Origin: Oscillospiraceae bacterium
Lineage (GTDB): Bacteria; Bacillota; Clostridia; Oscillospirales; Oscillospiraceae
Direction: 5' to 3'
Assembly (NCBI GenBank): GCA_902787755.1
Contig: CADAHL010000006.1
Location: 16,156 to 80,155 of the forward strand
DNA length: 64,000 nt
Shown here: positions 49,811 through 59,924 of the stretch, piece after piece
Numbering within the stretch: position 1 is the first letter of the stretch
Layout of the letters: the number at the start of each line of letters is the position of its first letter
Position numbers and translations under genes: made by a program
The notes under the pieces: generated by a model
The model's database searches: none
Told to the model about the DNA's origin: nothing
Seen by the model: only the letters and a program-made list of their open reading frames with translations

Positions 49811-51063
49811 GACAGTACGTCACCGAGATCCTGTCCGTGGGCACCGAGCTGCTGCTGGGCCACGTGACCAATACCGACGCCCGGGATGTGTCCGAGCTGC
49901 TCAGCCGCATCGGCATCAACGTCAAGTACCACACGGTGGTGGGGGACAACCCCCAGCGCTTGCGGGACTGCGTGGCCATCGCCAGACAGCGGGCGGATAT
50001 CCTCATTACCACCGGCGGCCTGGGCCCTACCTGCGACGATCTGACCAAGCAGATCCTGGCCGAGTGCTTCGGCCTGAGGCTGGTGGAAAATGAGGCCGAG
50101 AAGCAGGGCCTGTACGAGTACATCCGGGGCGGGAGGCGGTATACGCCCAACAACTTCACCCAGGCCCTGCTGCCCGAGGGCTGCACGGTCTTTCACAACA
50201 ACTGGGGCACGGCCCCGGGCTGCGCCTTCGAGGCGGCGGGGAAGATCGTCCTCATGCTGCCTGGCCCGCCCAACGAGTGCGTGCCCATGTTCCGGGCCTA
50301 TGGCATTCCCTATCTGCAGAGCCTGTCCGACGAGCTGATCGTCTCCCACTCCGTGCGTATTTTCGGCATGGGGGAGAGCGCGGTGGACGATCTCTTTGCC
50401 GAAGAGATGAACGCCATGCAGAACCCCACCATGGCCCCCTACGCCAAGGAGTGCGACTGCCTGCTGCAGATCACCGCCAAGGCCCATACCGAGGCCGAGG
50501 CCGAGGAGATGATGGCCCCGGTGATCCGGCACGTGAAGGAGAAGCTGGGGGACGTGGTCTACGGCATGGACGTGGAGAGCATCGAGGAGGTGGTGCTGCC
50601 CCTTCTGAAGGAGCGGGGCCTGCATTTTGCCGCCGCCGAGAGCTGCACCGGGGGCGACGTGGCCCGGCGCATCACCGATATTCCCGGGGCCAGCGCCGTG
50701 TTCCTGGGGGGCTGCGTCACCTATACCAATGAGGTCAAGGCCCGGCTGCTGGGCATCGACCCGGAGCTCATCGAGCGGTATGGCGCGGTCAGCGAGCCGG
50801 TGGCCCGGCAGATGGCCGAGCGGGTTCGAATCCTTACCGGGGCGGAGATCGGCCTGGGGCTCACGGGCCTGGCCGGACCCGACGGGGACGGCGTGAACGA
50901 AGTGGGCACCGTGTTTGTGGCTATGGCCGTGGAGGGGCAGACCTGGGTCCGTGAACTGCACCTGGGGGCCTTCCGTACCCGCAGCTTCATCCGGAGAATG
51001 GCCGGCAACCACGCCTACGACATGATGAGAAGATGGCTCACCGGATTACAAGTGAATAGATAA
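49807..51063 (+). CDS. cinA: CinA-family protein (nicotinamide-nucleotide amidase type)
   Basis: 418 residues, two domains: N-terminal MoaB/MogA-like domain (about 1-170; 'EILSVGTELLLGHVTNTDARDVSELLSRIGI', 'ITTGGLGPTCDDLTKQ', 'LPGPPNEC') and C-terminal CinA amidase domain (about 255-415; 'AESCTGGDVARRITDIPGASAVFLGGCVTYTNEVKARLLG'). Likely recycles pyridine nucleotides (NMN deamidation, ADP-ribose hydrolysis) and is co-induced with competence genes in some Firmicutes. The last codons (QVNR-stop) read into a family A repeat. Confidence 0.9.
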   Translation: MRQYVTEILSVGTELLLGHVTNTDARDVSELLSRIGINVKYHTVVGDNPQRLRDCVAIARQRADILITTGGLGPTCDDLTKQILAECFGLRLVENEAEKQGLYEYIRGGRRYTPNNFTQALLPEGCTVFHNNWGTAPGCAFEAAGKIVLMLPGPPNECVPMFRAYGIPYLQSLSDELIVSHSVRIFGMGESAVDDLFAEEMNAMQNPTMAPYAKECDCLLQITAKAHTEAEAEEMMAPVIRHVKEKLGDVVYGMDVESIEEVVLPLLKERGLHFAAAESCTGGDVARRITDIPGASAVFLGGCVTYTNEVKARLLGIDPELIERYGAVSEPVARQMAERVRILTGAEIGLGLTGLAGPDGDGVNEVGTVFVAMAVEGQTWVRELHLGAFRTRSFIRRMAGNHAYDMMRRWLTGLQVNR

Positions 51064-51170
51064 CAGTGAAGAGTGAATAGTTATGGTGTCCCGCGCAGCG
51101 GGACGGATCGGAATCCATGCCGCGCAGCGGCATACCACAACTATTCACTATTCACTATTCACTTTTCACT
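51051..51170 (+). repeat. Heptamer-bounded double-hairpin element, full copy (family A)
   Basis: AGTGAATAGATAACAGTGAAGAGTGAATAGTT, hairpin GTCCCGC-GCA-GCGGGAC, spacer GGATCGGAATCC, hairpin ATGCCGC-GCA-GCGGCAT, then CCACAACTATTCACTATTCACTATTCACTTTTCACT. The cleanest copy; overlaps the 3' end of cinA. Confidence 0.85.
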
Positions 51171-51180
51171 AAATCCCCTT

Positions 51181-51206
51181 CGCCGCTTGACAGCGGCGCT
51201 TTTTTC
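51181..51206 (+). terminator. Terminator overlapping the GntR promoter
   Basis: CGCCGC (51181-51186), TTGACA loop, GCGGCG (51193-51198), then CTTTTTT. The six loop bases are exactly the -35 box of the next promoter. Confidence 0.7.
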
Positions 51207-51241
51207 TGCTATATTGACTGTACTAAGACGAATAATACAGT
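51187..51241 (+). promoter_or_regulatory. Promoter and likely autoregulatory operator of the GntR/ABC operon
   Basis: TTGACA (51187-51192), 17-base spacer, TATATT (51210-51215). Immediately behind it is the dyad ACTGTA (51217-51222), 13 bases, TACAGT (51236-51241), placed where a repressor would block transcription start. YtrA-type GntR regulators usually repress their own operons, so this dyad is the natural candidate operator. Confidence 0.65.
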
Positions 51242-51286
51242 TGATACAGACCGGAGACGGTCGATCACTGAGAAGGAGGCGGAGGC

Positions 51287-51649
51287 GTGATCCAACTGAA
51301 TTTCCGGGACGCCCGGCCCATCTACGAGCAGGTGAAGGAGGGCTTTCGGCAGCTGATCCTCACCGGGGCCCTGCCGGCGGATACGAAGCTGCCCTCGGTG
51401 CGGGAGCTGGCCGGGGAGCTGGCCATCAATCCCAACACCATCCAGCGGGCCTATCGGGAGCTGGAGGCGGAGGGCTATATCTGTTCGGTGCCAGGCCGGG
51501 GCAGCTTTGTCCGGGATGTGTCCCAGGCGGCGGAGGCCAGACGGGCGGAGCTGCTGCAGGAGCTGGACGGACTGGTGAAGGAGCTGAAAACACTGGGACT
51601 GGGCGAGGAGGAACTGATCGCCCGCATGAAAGGGGGAGTGGAGCCATGA
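51287..51649 (+). CDS. GntR-family regulator, YtrA type
   Basis: 120 residues from a GTG start at 51287 with AAGGAGG eight bases upstream. A GntR winged helix ('PIYEQVKEGFRQLILTGALPADTKLPSVRELAGELAINPNTIQRAYRELEAEGYICSVPGRGSFV', about 9-72) and a short helical tail, the truncated effector-less layout of YtrA regulators. YtrA proteins repress neighbouring ABC exporter genes and respond to cell-envelope antibiotics. Its stop overlaps the ATPase start (ATGA). Confidence 0.88.
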   Translation: MIQLNFRDARPIYEQVKEGFRQLILTGALPADTKLPSVRELAGELAINPNTIQRAYRELEAEGYICSVPGRGSFVRDVSQAAEARRAELLQELDGLVKELKTLGLGEEELIARMKGGVEP

Positions 51650-52539
51650 TCCGGGTACGGGATCTGGTCAAGACTTTTGAGGGCTTTCGGGCCCTGGACG
51701 GACTGAACGTGACGGTGCCCAGGGGCGCGGTCTACGGCCTGGTGGGGCCCAACGGGGCGGGGAAATCCACCCTGATCCGCCACCTGGCCGGGATCTATCG
51801 CCAGGACAGCGGCACGGTGCTGGTGGACGGTACGCCGGTGTACGAGAACCCGGTGGTGAAGGCCCGGATCGCCTATGTGCCCGACGAGGTCTTCTATTAT
51901 ACCCAGGCAAGCCTGATGGACATGATGCGCCTGCCCCGGGATCTGTATCCGAGCTTTGATCAGGCCTGCTTCGAGAAGCTGGCCGGGGCCTTTCCCATCG
52001 ACCCCAAACGGCCCCTGCGCAAGCTCTCCCGGGGCCAGCAGAAGCAGGCGGCCTTCTGGCTGGCGCTGAGCCAGCGGCCGGAGCTGGTGATCCTGGACGA
52101 GCCGGTGGACGGTCTGGACCCGGTGATGCGCCGTCAGGTCTGGAGCCTGCTGCTGGGGGAGGTAGCCGAGCGGGGGACCACGGTGCTGGTCTCCTCCCAC
52201 AACCTCCGGGAGCTGGAGGACGTGTGCGACCACGTGGGCATCATGGACCACGGCAAAATGCTGGTGGAGCGCAGCCTCAGCGAGCTTCAGGAGAACATGG
52301 TCAAGATCCAGCTGGCCATGCCCGAGGGAAAAGAGCTGCCCGAGGGCCTGGAGATCCTCCACGAGAGCCGGACCGGGCGGCTGCGGCAGCTGATCCTCCG
52401 GGGCAGCGCCGAGGAGCTCAGCGCCCGGATCCAGGCGGCGGGGCCCCTGTTTCTGGATCTGCTGCCTCTGACCCTGGAGGAGATCTTTATCTACGAACTG
52501 GGAGGTGTGGACCATGAAGTCAAGAATATCCTTCTTTAA
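51646..52539 (+). CDS. ABC transporter ATPase, YtrB-like
   Basis: 297 residues from the ATG at 51646. Walker A 'GPNGAGKSTLIRH' (about 38-50), Q-loop region 'YVPDEVFYY', signature 'LSRGQQKQAAFWLALS', Walker B 'LVILDEPVDGLDP', H-loop 'VLVSSHNL', then about 80 residues of accessory domain. Coupled to the regulator by a four-base overlap and to the permease by a 26-base overlap. Probably exports or responds to envelope-active compounds; substrate unknown. Confidence 0.88.
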   Translation: MIRVRDLVKTFEGFRALDGLNVTVPRGAVYGLVGPNGAGKSTLIRHLAGIYRQDSGTVLVDGTPVYENPVVKARIAYVPDEVFYYTQASLMDMMRLPRDLYPSFDQACFEKLAGAFPIDPKRPLRKLSRGQQKQAAFWLALSQRPELVILDEPVDGLDPVMRRQVWSLLLGEVAERGTTVLVSSHNLRELEDVCDHVGIMDHGKMLVERSLSELQENMVKIQLAMPEGKELPEGLEILHESRTGRLRQLILRGSAEELSARIQAAGPLFLDLLPLTLEEIFIYELGGVDHEVKNILL

Positions 52540-54361
52540 CGCGCCTCTGAGCCGGGATACCTTCCGGCGCTGCTGGCCCCTGTGGGCGGCCTATCTGGGT
52601 GTTCTGCTGCTGATGCTGCCCCTGAGAGTGGCCGGCGAGGCCCAGTGGGTCTACGCCGACGGCAGTAGGCCGGACCTGAACCGGACGGTCCTGCAGCTGG
52701 CGGAGCCCACGGTGGTGCTGGCCTTCTTCGCCGCCATCCTCACGGCCATGGTCATGTTCGGCTATCTCTACAACAGCCGCAGCTGCGGACGGATGCACGC
52801 CCTGCCCCTGCGGCGGGAGACGGTGTTCCTCACCACCTGCCTGACCGGCATCCTGCCCCTGCTGGCGGCGGATCTGCTCATCGCCCTGCTGACGGGCCTG
52901 CTGTTCTGCGCCCGGGGCCTGAGCCTGAACGCGCTGCTGAGCTGGCTGCTGACGGCGGTGCTGAGCAAGCTGGGCTTCTACGGCTTCGCCTGCTTCTGCG
53001 CGCTGCTCACCGGAAATCTCCTGGTGCTGCCGGCGGTGTACGTGGTGCTGAGCTTCGCGGTCTACGTGGCCGAGAACTGCGCTCGCAGCGTGCTGACCCA
53101 CTTCGTCTACGGCATGCGGTACTATGAGCGTACGGTACTGGACTTCCTGTCCCCGCCGGTGTACATAATGGGTCGGCTGCGGCTGTTCCAGGATCCGAGC
53201 ACCGGGCTCTGTGAGCTCCGGGGCCTGGGAATGCTGGCGGCCTATGCGGGAGTGGGCCTGGTGCTGACGGCCCTGGCCCTGGTGCTGTACCGCCGCCGGA
53301 ACATGGAGACCGCCGGGGACGTGGTGGCCATACCCGTGCTCAAGCCGATCTTCAAGTACTGCCTGAGCTTTGGCTGCGCTCTGGTGCTGGTCTGGGGCAT
53401 GGATCAGTTCGCGGGCACCAGCCTCTTTGATCGGCTCTGGGGCTGGGGTGCGGCCCTGATGGCCCTGGGCCTGATGCTGCTGGGGGCCTTCCTGGGCTAC
53501 TTCGCCGCCGAGATGCTGATCCAGAAGAGTCTGCAGGTGTTCCGGGGCAAATGGAAGGGCTTTGCGGCGGTCTGCCTGGTGCTGAGTGTCTTCACTGTGC
53601 TCTGGGAGCTGGACGTCTTCGGCTACGAGCGCCGGGTGCCGGAGCCCTCGGAGGTCCGGGCGGTGCTGGTGGACCGGCTGGAGCTGGAGGATCCGGAGAA
53701 CGTCCGGGCCATGACCGAGCTGCATCGGATGCTCATCGAACAGAAGGCCGAGAGCGAACCCACCCAGAGCCTGAACGCCGGGGTGGAGCTGCGCTACCTG
53801 ATGAAGGACGGCTCCACGCTGGTGCGCTATTACCCCATCGACCACGACGAGGCAGCCATGAACGACCCGGACTCTGCCTTCGGACGCTGGGAAGCGCTGT
53901 TCAATTGCCGGGAGGCCAGGCGGCTGCGCACCAGCTTCCGCATCGAGCCCCGGGAGGAGAATATCATGTCCTTCTACCTGAGCTGGACCCTGCCGGAGAA
54001 CGGGATCAGCGTACAGAAGACCCTGTATTTCACCCCTGCCCAGGCCATGGACTTTATCGAGAACGCCATGAAGCCCGACGCTGAGGCCGGGACCCTGGGC
54101 CGCCGGGAGCTGGCGGAGACGGAGGAATACCTGGACACGGCCACCAATCTGTCCATCGCCCTGGAGATCAACGACGCCAGAACCCGGGAGAAGGATCCCA
54201 ACGGCGCGGTCCCCTGGGACAGCTTCTATCTGACCCTCTACACCGATTCCGAGAACTGCCTGCGCTGGATCGAGGAAAACGCCCAGGTGGAGATCCTGAC
54301 CCAGCGGGAGCTGAAGCAGGCCCTGGAGGCGGAGCGGGGCGCGCTGGGGAGACTGGGATAG
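52514..54361 (+). CDS. ABC transporter permease with large C-terminal domain
   Basis: 615 residues from the ATG at 52514, seven bases after GGAGGT; the GTG at 52505 overlaps that site. Six to eight membrane segments (about 15-35, 58-75, 105-125, 132-150, 160-185, 240-262, 285-302, 320-345, 355-370) and then a hydrophilic domain of about 240 residues ('VRAVLVDRLELEDPENVRAMTELHRMLIEQKAE...'). Such tails occur in Ytr/Bce-like permeases but are usually smaller. Partner of the YtrB-like ATPase. Confidence 0.78.
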   Translation: MKSRISFFNAPLSRDTFRRCWPLWAAYLGVLLLMLPLRVAGEAQWVYADGSRPDLNRTVLQLAEPTVVLAFFAAILTAMVMFGYLYNSRSCGRMHALPLRRETVFLTTCLTGILPLLAADLLIALLTGLLFCARGLSLNALLSWLLTAVLSKLGFYGFACFCALLTGNLLVLPAVYVVLSFAVYVAENCARSVLTHFVYGMRYYERTVLDFLSPPVYIMGRLRLFQDPSTGLCELRGLGMLAAYAGVGLVLTALALVLYRRRNMETAGDVVAIPVLKPIFKYCLSFGCALVLVWGMDQFAGTSLFDRLWGWGAALMALGLMLLGAFLGYFAAEMLIQKSLQVFRGKWKGFAAVCLVLSVFTVLWELDVFGYERRVPEPSEVRAVLVDRLELEDPENVRAMTELHRMLIEQKAESEPTQSLNAGVELRYLMKDGSTLVRYYPIDHDEAAMNDPDSAFGRWEALFNCREARRLRTSFRIEPREENIMSFYLSWTLPENGISVQKTLYFTPAQAMDFIENAMKPDAEAGTLGRRELAETEEYLDTATNLSIALEINDARTREKDPNGAVPWDSFYLTLYTDSENCLRWIEENAQVEILTQRELKQALEAERGALGRLG

Positions 54362-55561
54362 GAGCAATTAGTGAAGAGTGAATAGTGAAGAGTGAATAGT
54401 TGTGGTGTCCCCCTTCGGGGGACGGATTGAAATTTTATGGCCCGACCCGGGCGCGCAGCCGCATTGGCCGACGCCTACCCGCAGGGCACGCAGCCCGGCG
54501 GCCCGTGGGAGCCGACATCCTGTAGGGGCGCCCTCCGCTTCGCTTCGCCCTTGTGGTCGCCCGGCGGGGGAATCGAAAGGATACAGAGCCATTGGGCGAA
54601 TGCGTACCGCCCGGGAGAGCCCCTTCAGTCTCGCTTTGCTCGACAGCTCCCCCAGAGGGGAGCCAATGGTCGGCCGCCCTGCGGAGAACCGGGAACCGTT
54701 CTGTCCCCATGTAGGGGCGGGGCTGGTCCCCGCCCGGCGGGGAGACCTGGGAGATACAGAAGCCTCGGGCGAATGCGTACTGTCCGGGGGTGTTCCAAGA
54801 GGGACGCTCCCCTCTTGGGCGTTTCCATTAGAGTGGGTCTCGGGAGGGGAAGAAATCGCAATCTTCCCCTCCCGAGTGTCGTTTCTCTTTGGTTCTTTCT
54901 CTTTGGACAAGCAAAGAGAAAGAATACCACGTTTCCTCGTATTCGCCGAAGGGCACCACGAAGCCAAGATCGTACCGCACGGGCGACCGCAAGGGTCGCC
55001 CCTACGGTTTGAACGGTACGTTTCTCAATAAATTCCGAACTCCGAATTCCGAACTCCGAATTGGCCTGTGGGCCGCGGGGTGGAGCAAAACGGAAGGCAC
55101 CCCTATCGGCCTTCGGCCACTTCCCCCAGCGGGGGAAGCAAGGGCCGCCGGGGAGCCCGTGGCCGGGCCCCTGTGGCAGGGAGCAGCGTTCTTGTGGCTC
55201 CCCTTTTGGAAAGGGGAGCTGTCGCTTCAGCGACTGAGGGGATAAGCCACATCAAAACCGGCAGCAGCAATCCCCTCCGAGCGCTTCGCGCCCACCTCCC
55301 CTTGCTAAGGGGAGGCCTACGCGGGCCGCCGAAGGCGTCGGCCCCTACAGCGTAACGGTACGTTTCCCATTCAATTCCGAACTCCGAACTCCGAATTACC
55401 GGGGGCGTCGACCCCTATGGGATAACGATCTCCCGAGCGCTACTTCCTGCCCCCTGCGCACGATTATTCAAAATTTCTTGGGACTTTGTTCACGACATGG
55501 ACATAAATCTTCGGTAAGATAAAGCCACAAAACGAAACCAAGACAAAAGAGGTCATGAATC
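54362..55561. repeat. 1.2-kb repeat mosaic without a convincing gene
   Basis: Contains in order: a family A half element (54369-54436, hairpin GTCCCCC-TTC-GGGGGAC); GGGCGCCCT-type hairpins; a family B fragment (54623-54665); a GGGGCGGGGCTGGTCCCCGCC hairpin (54713-54742); a 96-bp unit (54833-54928) that recurs inverted at 57291-57386; RTTCGGA arrays in inverse orientation (55029-55062, 55371-55398); and a GGCTCCCCTTTTGGAAAGGGGAGCTGTCGC block (55197-55230). Several open frames exist but have repeat-derived sequence and no ribosome binding sites, so I treat them as non-coding. Confidence 0.7.
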
Positions 55562-57106
55562 ATGTTCGATCCCGAGGAGGAAGTCCGGCGGGAAGATATG
55601 AGCGGCTTTGAGCCGATCGAGGAACCCACCGAAGAGGAAATGATCCGGGAAGACGACACAGCCCCGGTTACCACAGCGGAAGCAGAACCGCTCGCGGACG
55701 AGACGGAAGCTCCGGCCGATCAGACCCGGGCCGAACCGGAGACCCGCTGGGAGCCGGAAAAGCTCTGGGAGCCGGAGACCGAGACCGCTCAGGCGGAGCC
55801 GGAGACCGGAGAGCGCGAGCCGGATTATGCCGACGCCCATTTCGAACCGGCCGGCGACGGGACCGTCCCGCCCCGGTATTATACCCCGCCCCAACGTACA
55901 GCCCGGGAGCCCAAGCCCAAAAAGCAGAGCTCCGGCGGCTGGCTGAAGGCGATCTGTCTGGCCCTGGTCTGCGCCCTTCTGGGCGGATTCGTGGGCTCGG
56001 CCCTGACCGGGCGGCAGCTCTCGGGGCGCATCGACGCCCTGGAGCAGAGCCTGCAGGAGAGCAGCACTGCTGTGGAGGAGCTGCGGCAGAGCCAGAGCGA
56101 GGCCGGCAGATCCGCCCTGGCGGTGAGTCAGGACGGGGGCGTGGCCGCCTCCCGGATCTACGAGCAGGCCTGTCAGCAGGTGGTGGGCATCACCACCAAC
56201 GTGACCACCACCAACTTCTTCGGCATGACCACCTCCGCCGCCGTCTCCGGCTCGGGCTTTATCATCTCTGAGGACGGATACATTATCACCAACTATCACG
56301 TGATCGAGTACGCCGATCAGGGCAAGCTCCCGGTGACCGTCATGACCTATGACGGCACCCAGTACGAGGCCACGATCGTGGGCACCGAGCAGGCCAACGA
56401 TATCGCCGTGTTGAAGATCGAAGCCTCCGGGCTCAGCCCGGTCACCTTCGGCGACAGCAGCCAGATCCTGGTGGGCGACACGGTCTACGCCGTGGGCAAT
56501 CCCCTGGGCGAGCTGGAGTTCAGTATGTCCACCGGGCACGTCAGCGCTCTGGACCGGGTGATCTCCACCGAGGAGTCCGAGGCCATCAATATGTTCCAGA
56601 TCGACGCCGCGGTGAACCACGGCAATTCCGGCGGCCCGGTGTACAACAGCCTGGGTCAGGTCATCGGCGTGGTCACCGCCAAATACAGCGATACCGACGT
56701 GGAGGGCCTGGGCTTCGCCATCCCCATCAATGACGCCGCCCGGATCGCCGAAGATTTGATCACCAAGGGCTATGTCACCGGCAAGGCCTATCTGGGCGTA
56801 TCCCTGAACAGCGACTACGGCGTGGACCGCTACTCCATCGCCTATGCACAGTACTACAATATGCCTCTGGGCGCTTACGTGGAAAGCGTGATGAAGGGCG
56901 GCGCGGCGGAGAAGGCCGGCCTGCAGAAGGGCGATATCATCACCCAGCTGGGCGACAGCGAGATCTCCAGCTACACCGATCTGAAAAACGCCATCAAGCA
57001 GTACTCCGCGGGCGACAGCGCCGCGCTGACCTTCTACCGGGCCGGCGAGAGCCAGACCGTCACCGTCACCTTTGACGAGGCGGTGCCCGAAGGGGTCAAC
57101 AATTAA
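55562..57106 (+). CDS. htrA: Membrane-anchored HtrA/DegP-type serine protease (S1C)
   Basis: 514 residues; AAAAGAGGT before the ATG. A long acidic/Pro/Glu-rich cytoplasmic region (about 1-115), one membrane segment ('WLKAICLALVCALLGGFVGSAL', about 123-145), a short coiled coil, the trypsin-like domain with catalytic His246 ('NYHVIEY'), Asp280 ('NDIAVLK') and Ser356 ('GNSGGPV'), and one PDZ domain (about 410-505; 'GAYVESVMKGGAAEKAGLQKGDIITQLGDSEI'). Degrades or refolds damaged exported proteins. The acidic N-terminus is longer than in most homologues. The gene is flanked by inverted 96-bp repeats. Confidence 0.92.
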   Translation: MFDPEEEVRREDMSGFEPIEEPTEEEMIREDDTAPVTTAEAEPLADETEAPADQTRAEPETRWEPEKLWEPETETAQAEPETGEREPDYADAHFEPAGDGTVPPRYYTPPQRTAREPKPKKQSSGGWLKAICLALVCALLGGFVGSALTGRQLSGRIDALEQSLQESSTAVEELRQSQSEAGRSALAVSQDGGVAASRIYEQACQQVVGITTNVTTTNFFGMTTSAAVSGSGFIISEDGYIITNYHVIEYADQGKLPVTVMTYDGTQYEATIVGTEQANDIAVLKIEASGLSPVTFGDSSQILVGDTVYAVGNPLGELEFSMSTGHVSALDRVISTEESEAINMFQIDAAVNHGNSGGPVYNSLGQVIGVVTAKYSDTDVEGLGFAIPINDAARIAEDLITKGYVTGKAYLGVSLNSDYGVDRYSIAYAQYYNMPLGAYVESVMKGGAAEKAGLQKGDIITQLGDSEISSYTDLKNAIKQYSAGDSAALTFYRAGESQTVTVTFDEAVPEGVNN

Positions 57107-57153
57107 ATCCGACACTTTTCTACTCCTTTTATCCTCTCTTTTCTCCCAAAACG

Positions 57154-57186
57154 AAGGACCGCACATTTCGGTGTGCGGTTCTTTGT
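57154..57186 (+). terminator. Intrinsic terminator of htrA
   Basis: AAGGACCGCAC / GTGCGGTTCTT stem with an ATTTCGGT loop and a T-rich tail (TTTGTTTTG), 47 bases after the stop. Confidence 0.75.
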
Positions 57187-57192
57187 TTTGAG

Positions 57193-57987
57193 AAATTCGG
57201 AGTTCGGAGTTCGGAATTCGGAGTTGTATGACAACGTACCGTCACGCCGTAGGACGCCGCGATGCCTCAGGCGAATACGCGGGGAGGGACGGTATTCTTT
57301 CTCTTTGCTTGTCCAAAGAGAAAGAACCAAAGAGAAACGACCCTCGGGAGGGGAAGATTGCGATTTCTTCCCCTCCCGAGACCCACCCTTGCTGCGTCTC
57401 TCAGGTTCTCCCCGCCGGGCGGGGACGAGCCCCGCCCCTACATGGGGACCGGAAGGCGCTGCAAGGCGAGAACCCCTACCGTCGCTTCGCGACACCTCCC
57501 CCGGAGGGGGAGGCGAGATGGGAGAGGGACGCCTCTATCGTTCCCCCGCAATGGCCAAAACCGGGGCGGCGCGAATTCACGCACCACCCCGGTCTTGCCT
57601 TAACAACAAAAACTGAAAAAGAAAAACTCGTCCCTCGTCTCCTAAGACCAAAAAACTCAAAATGAGAAACTATGCGCAGCGCTCAATTCCGAATTCCGAA
57701 CTCCCGAGGGCGTCGGCCCCCTACGGCAGGAAAGGGCGTTTTCATGGCTCCCCTTTTGGAAAGGGGAGCTGTCGCAAAGCGACTGAGGGGATAAGCCTAT
57801 CAGCCATGACAGCAATCCCCTCCGAGCGCTTTGCGCCCACCTCCCCTTGCTAAGGGGAGGCTATGTTGCGTCCGGCCGATGCGCATAACCTTCACGATGC
57901 GCTCAATCCCGAACTGTCAAGGGCGCCGGCCCTTACGGCCTGTACGGTACATCCTCATTCAATTCCGAACTCCGAATTCCGAACTGG
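57193..57987. repeat. 0.8-kb repeat mosaic bounded by inverted RTTCGGA arrays
   Basis: Left border AATTCGGAGTTCGGAGTTCGG (57193 onward), right border AATTCCGAACTCCGAATTCCG (from 57960), i.e. inverted ends. Inside: the inverted 96-bp unit (57291-57386), GGGCGGGGACGAGCCCCGCCC, a CACCTCCCCCGGAGGGGG hairpin, GGCTCCCCTTTTGGAAAGGGGAGCTGTCGC (57736-57765) and a unit at 57815-57912 that is the reverse complement of the element duplicated at 63587 and 63904. Apparent frames here have no coding signs. Confidence 0.7.
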
Positions 57988-57989
57988 GA

Positions 57990-59789
<1,800 letters not shown>

Positions 59790-59802
59790 TCATCAAGTAG
59801 TC

Positions 59803-59831
59803 ATTATAACGGCGCTTCTTTTCTTTGTAAA
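59803..59831 (-). promoter_or_regulatory. Promoter of lepA giving a nearly leaderless mRNA
   Basis: Minus strand TTTACA (59826-59831), 17-base spacer, TATAAT (59803-59808). With a normal start about seven bases further, only six to eight bases would precede the ATG at 59789. Confidence 0.7.
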
Positions 59832-59852
59832 CAGAAAATTGCGCCAGGAACC

Positions 59853-59881
59853 TTGAAAAAGCCCTCGCATCGTGGTAAAGT
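59853..59881 (+). promoter_or_regulatory. Promoter of pta
   Basis: TTGAAA (59853-59858), 17-base spacer, TAAAGT (59876-59881) with extended TGG. GGGAGGG at 59909-59915 is the ribosome binding site. Divergent from the lepA promoter. Confidence 0.7.
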
Positions 59882-59924
59882 ACTCTTGTTGTGAAACACC
59901 ACATTTTTGGGAGGGTTTTTGAAA

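Noticed and set aside
50820-50840. GGTTCGAATCC, a tRNA T-loop-like motif
   Set aside because: It lies inside the conserved cinA reading frame (RVRILTGAE) and no acceptor or anticodon stems surround it.
54402-55355. Several open frames of 90-210 codons on both strands between the ABC permease and htrA
   Set aside because: They consist of repeat-derived sequence that recurs elsewhere, have no ribosome binding sites, and overlap each other on both strands.
57173-57665. Overlapping frames of 110-150 codons after htrA
   Set aside because: Same repeat-derived sequence; the SLCLSKEKE-like string comes from the 96-bp inverted unit, not from a protein family.
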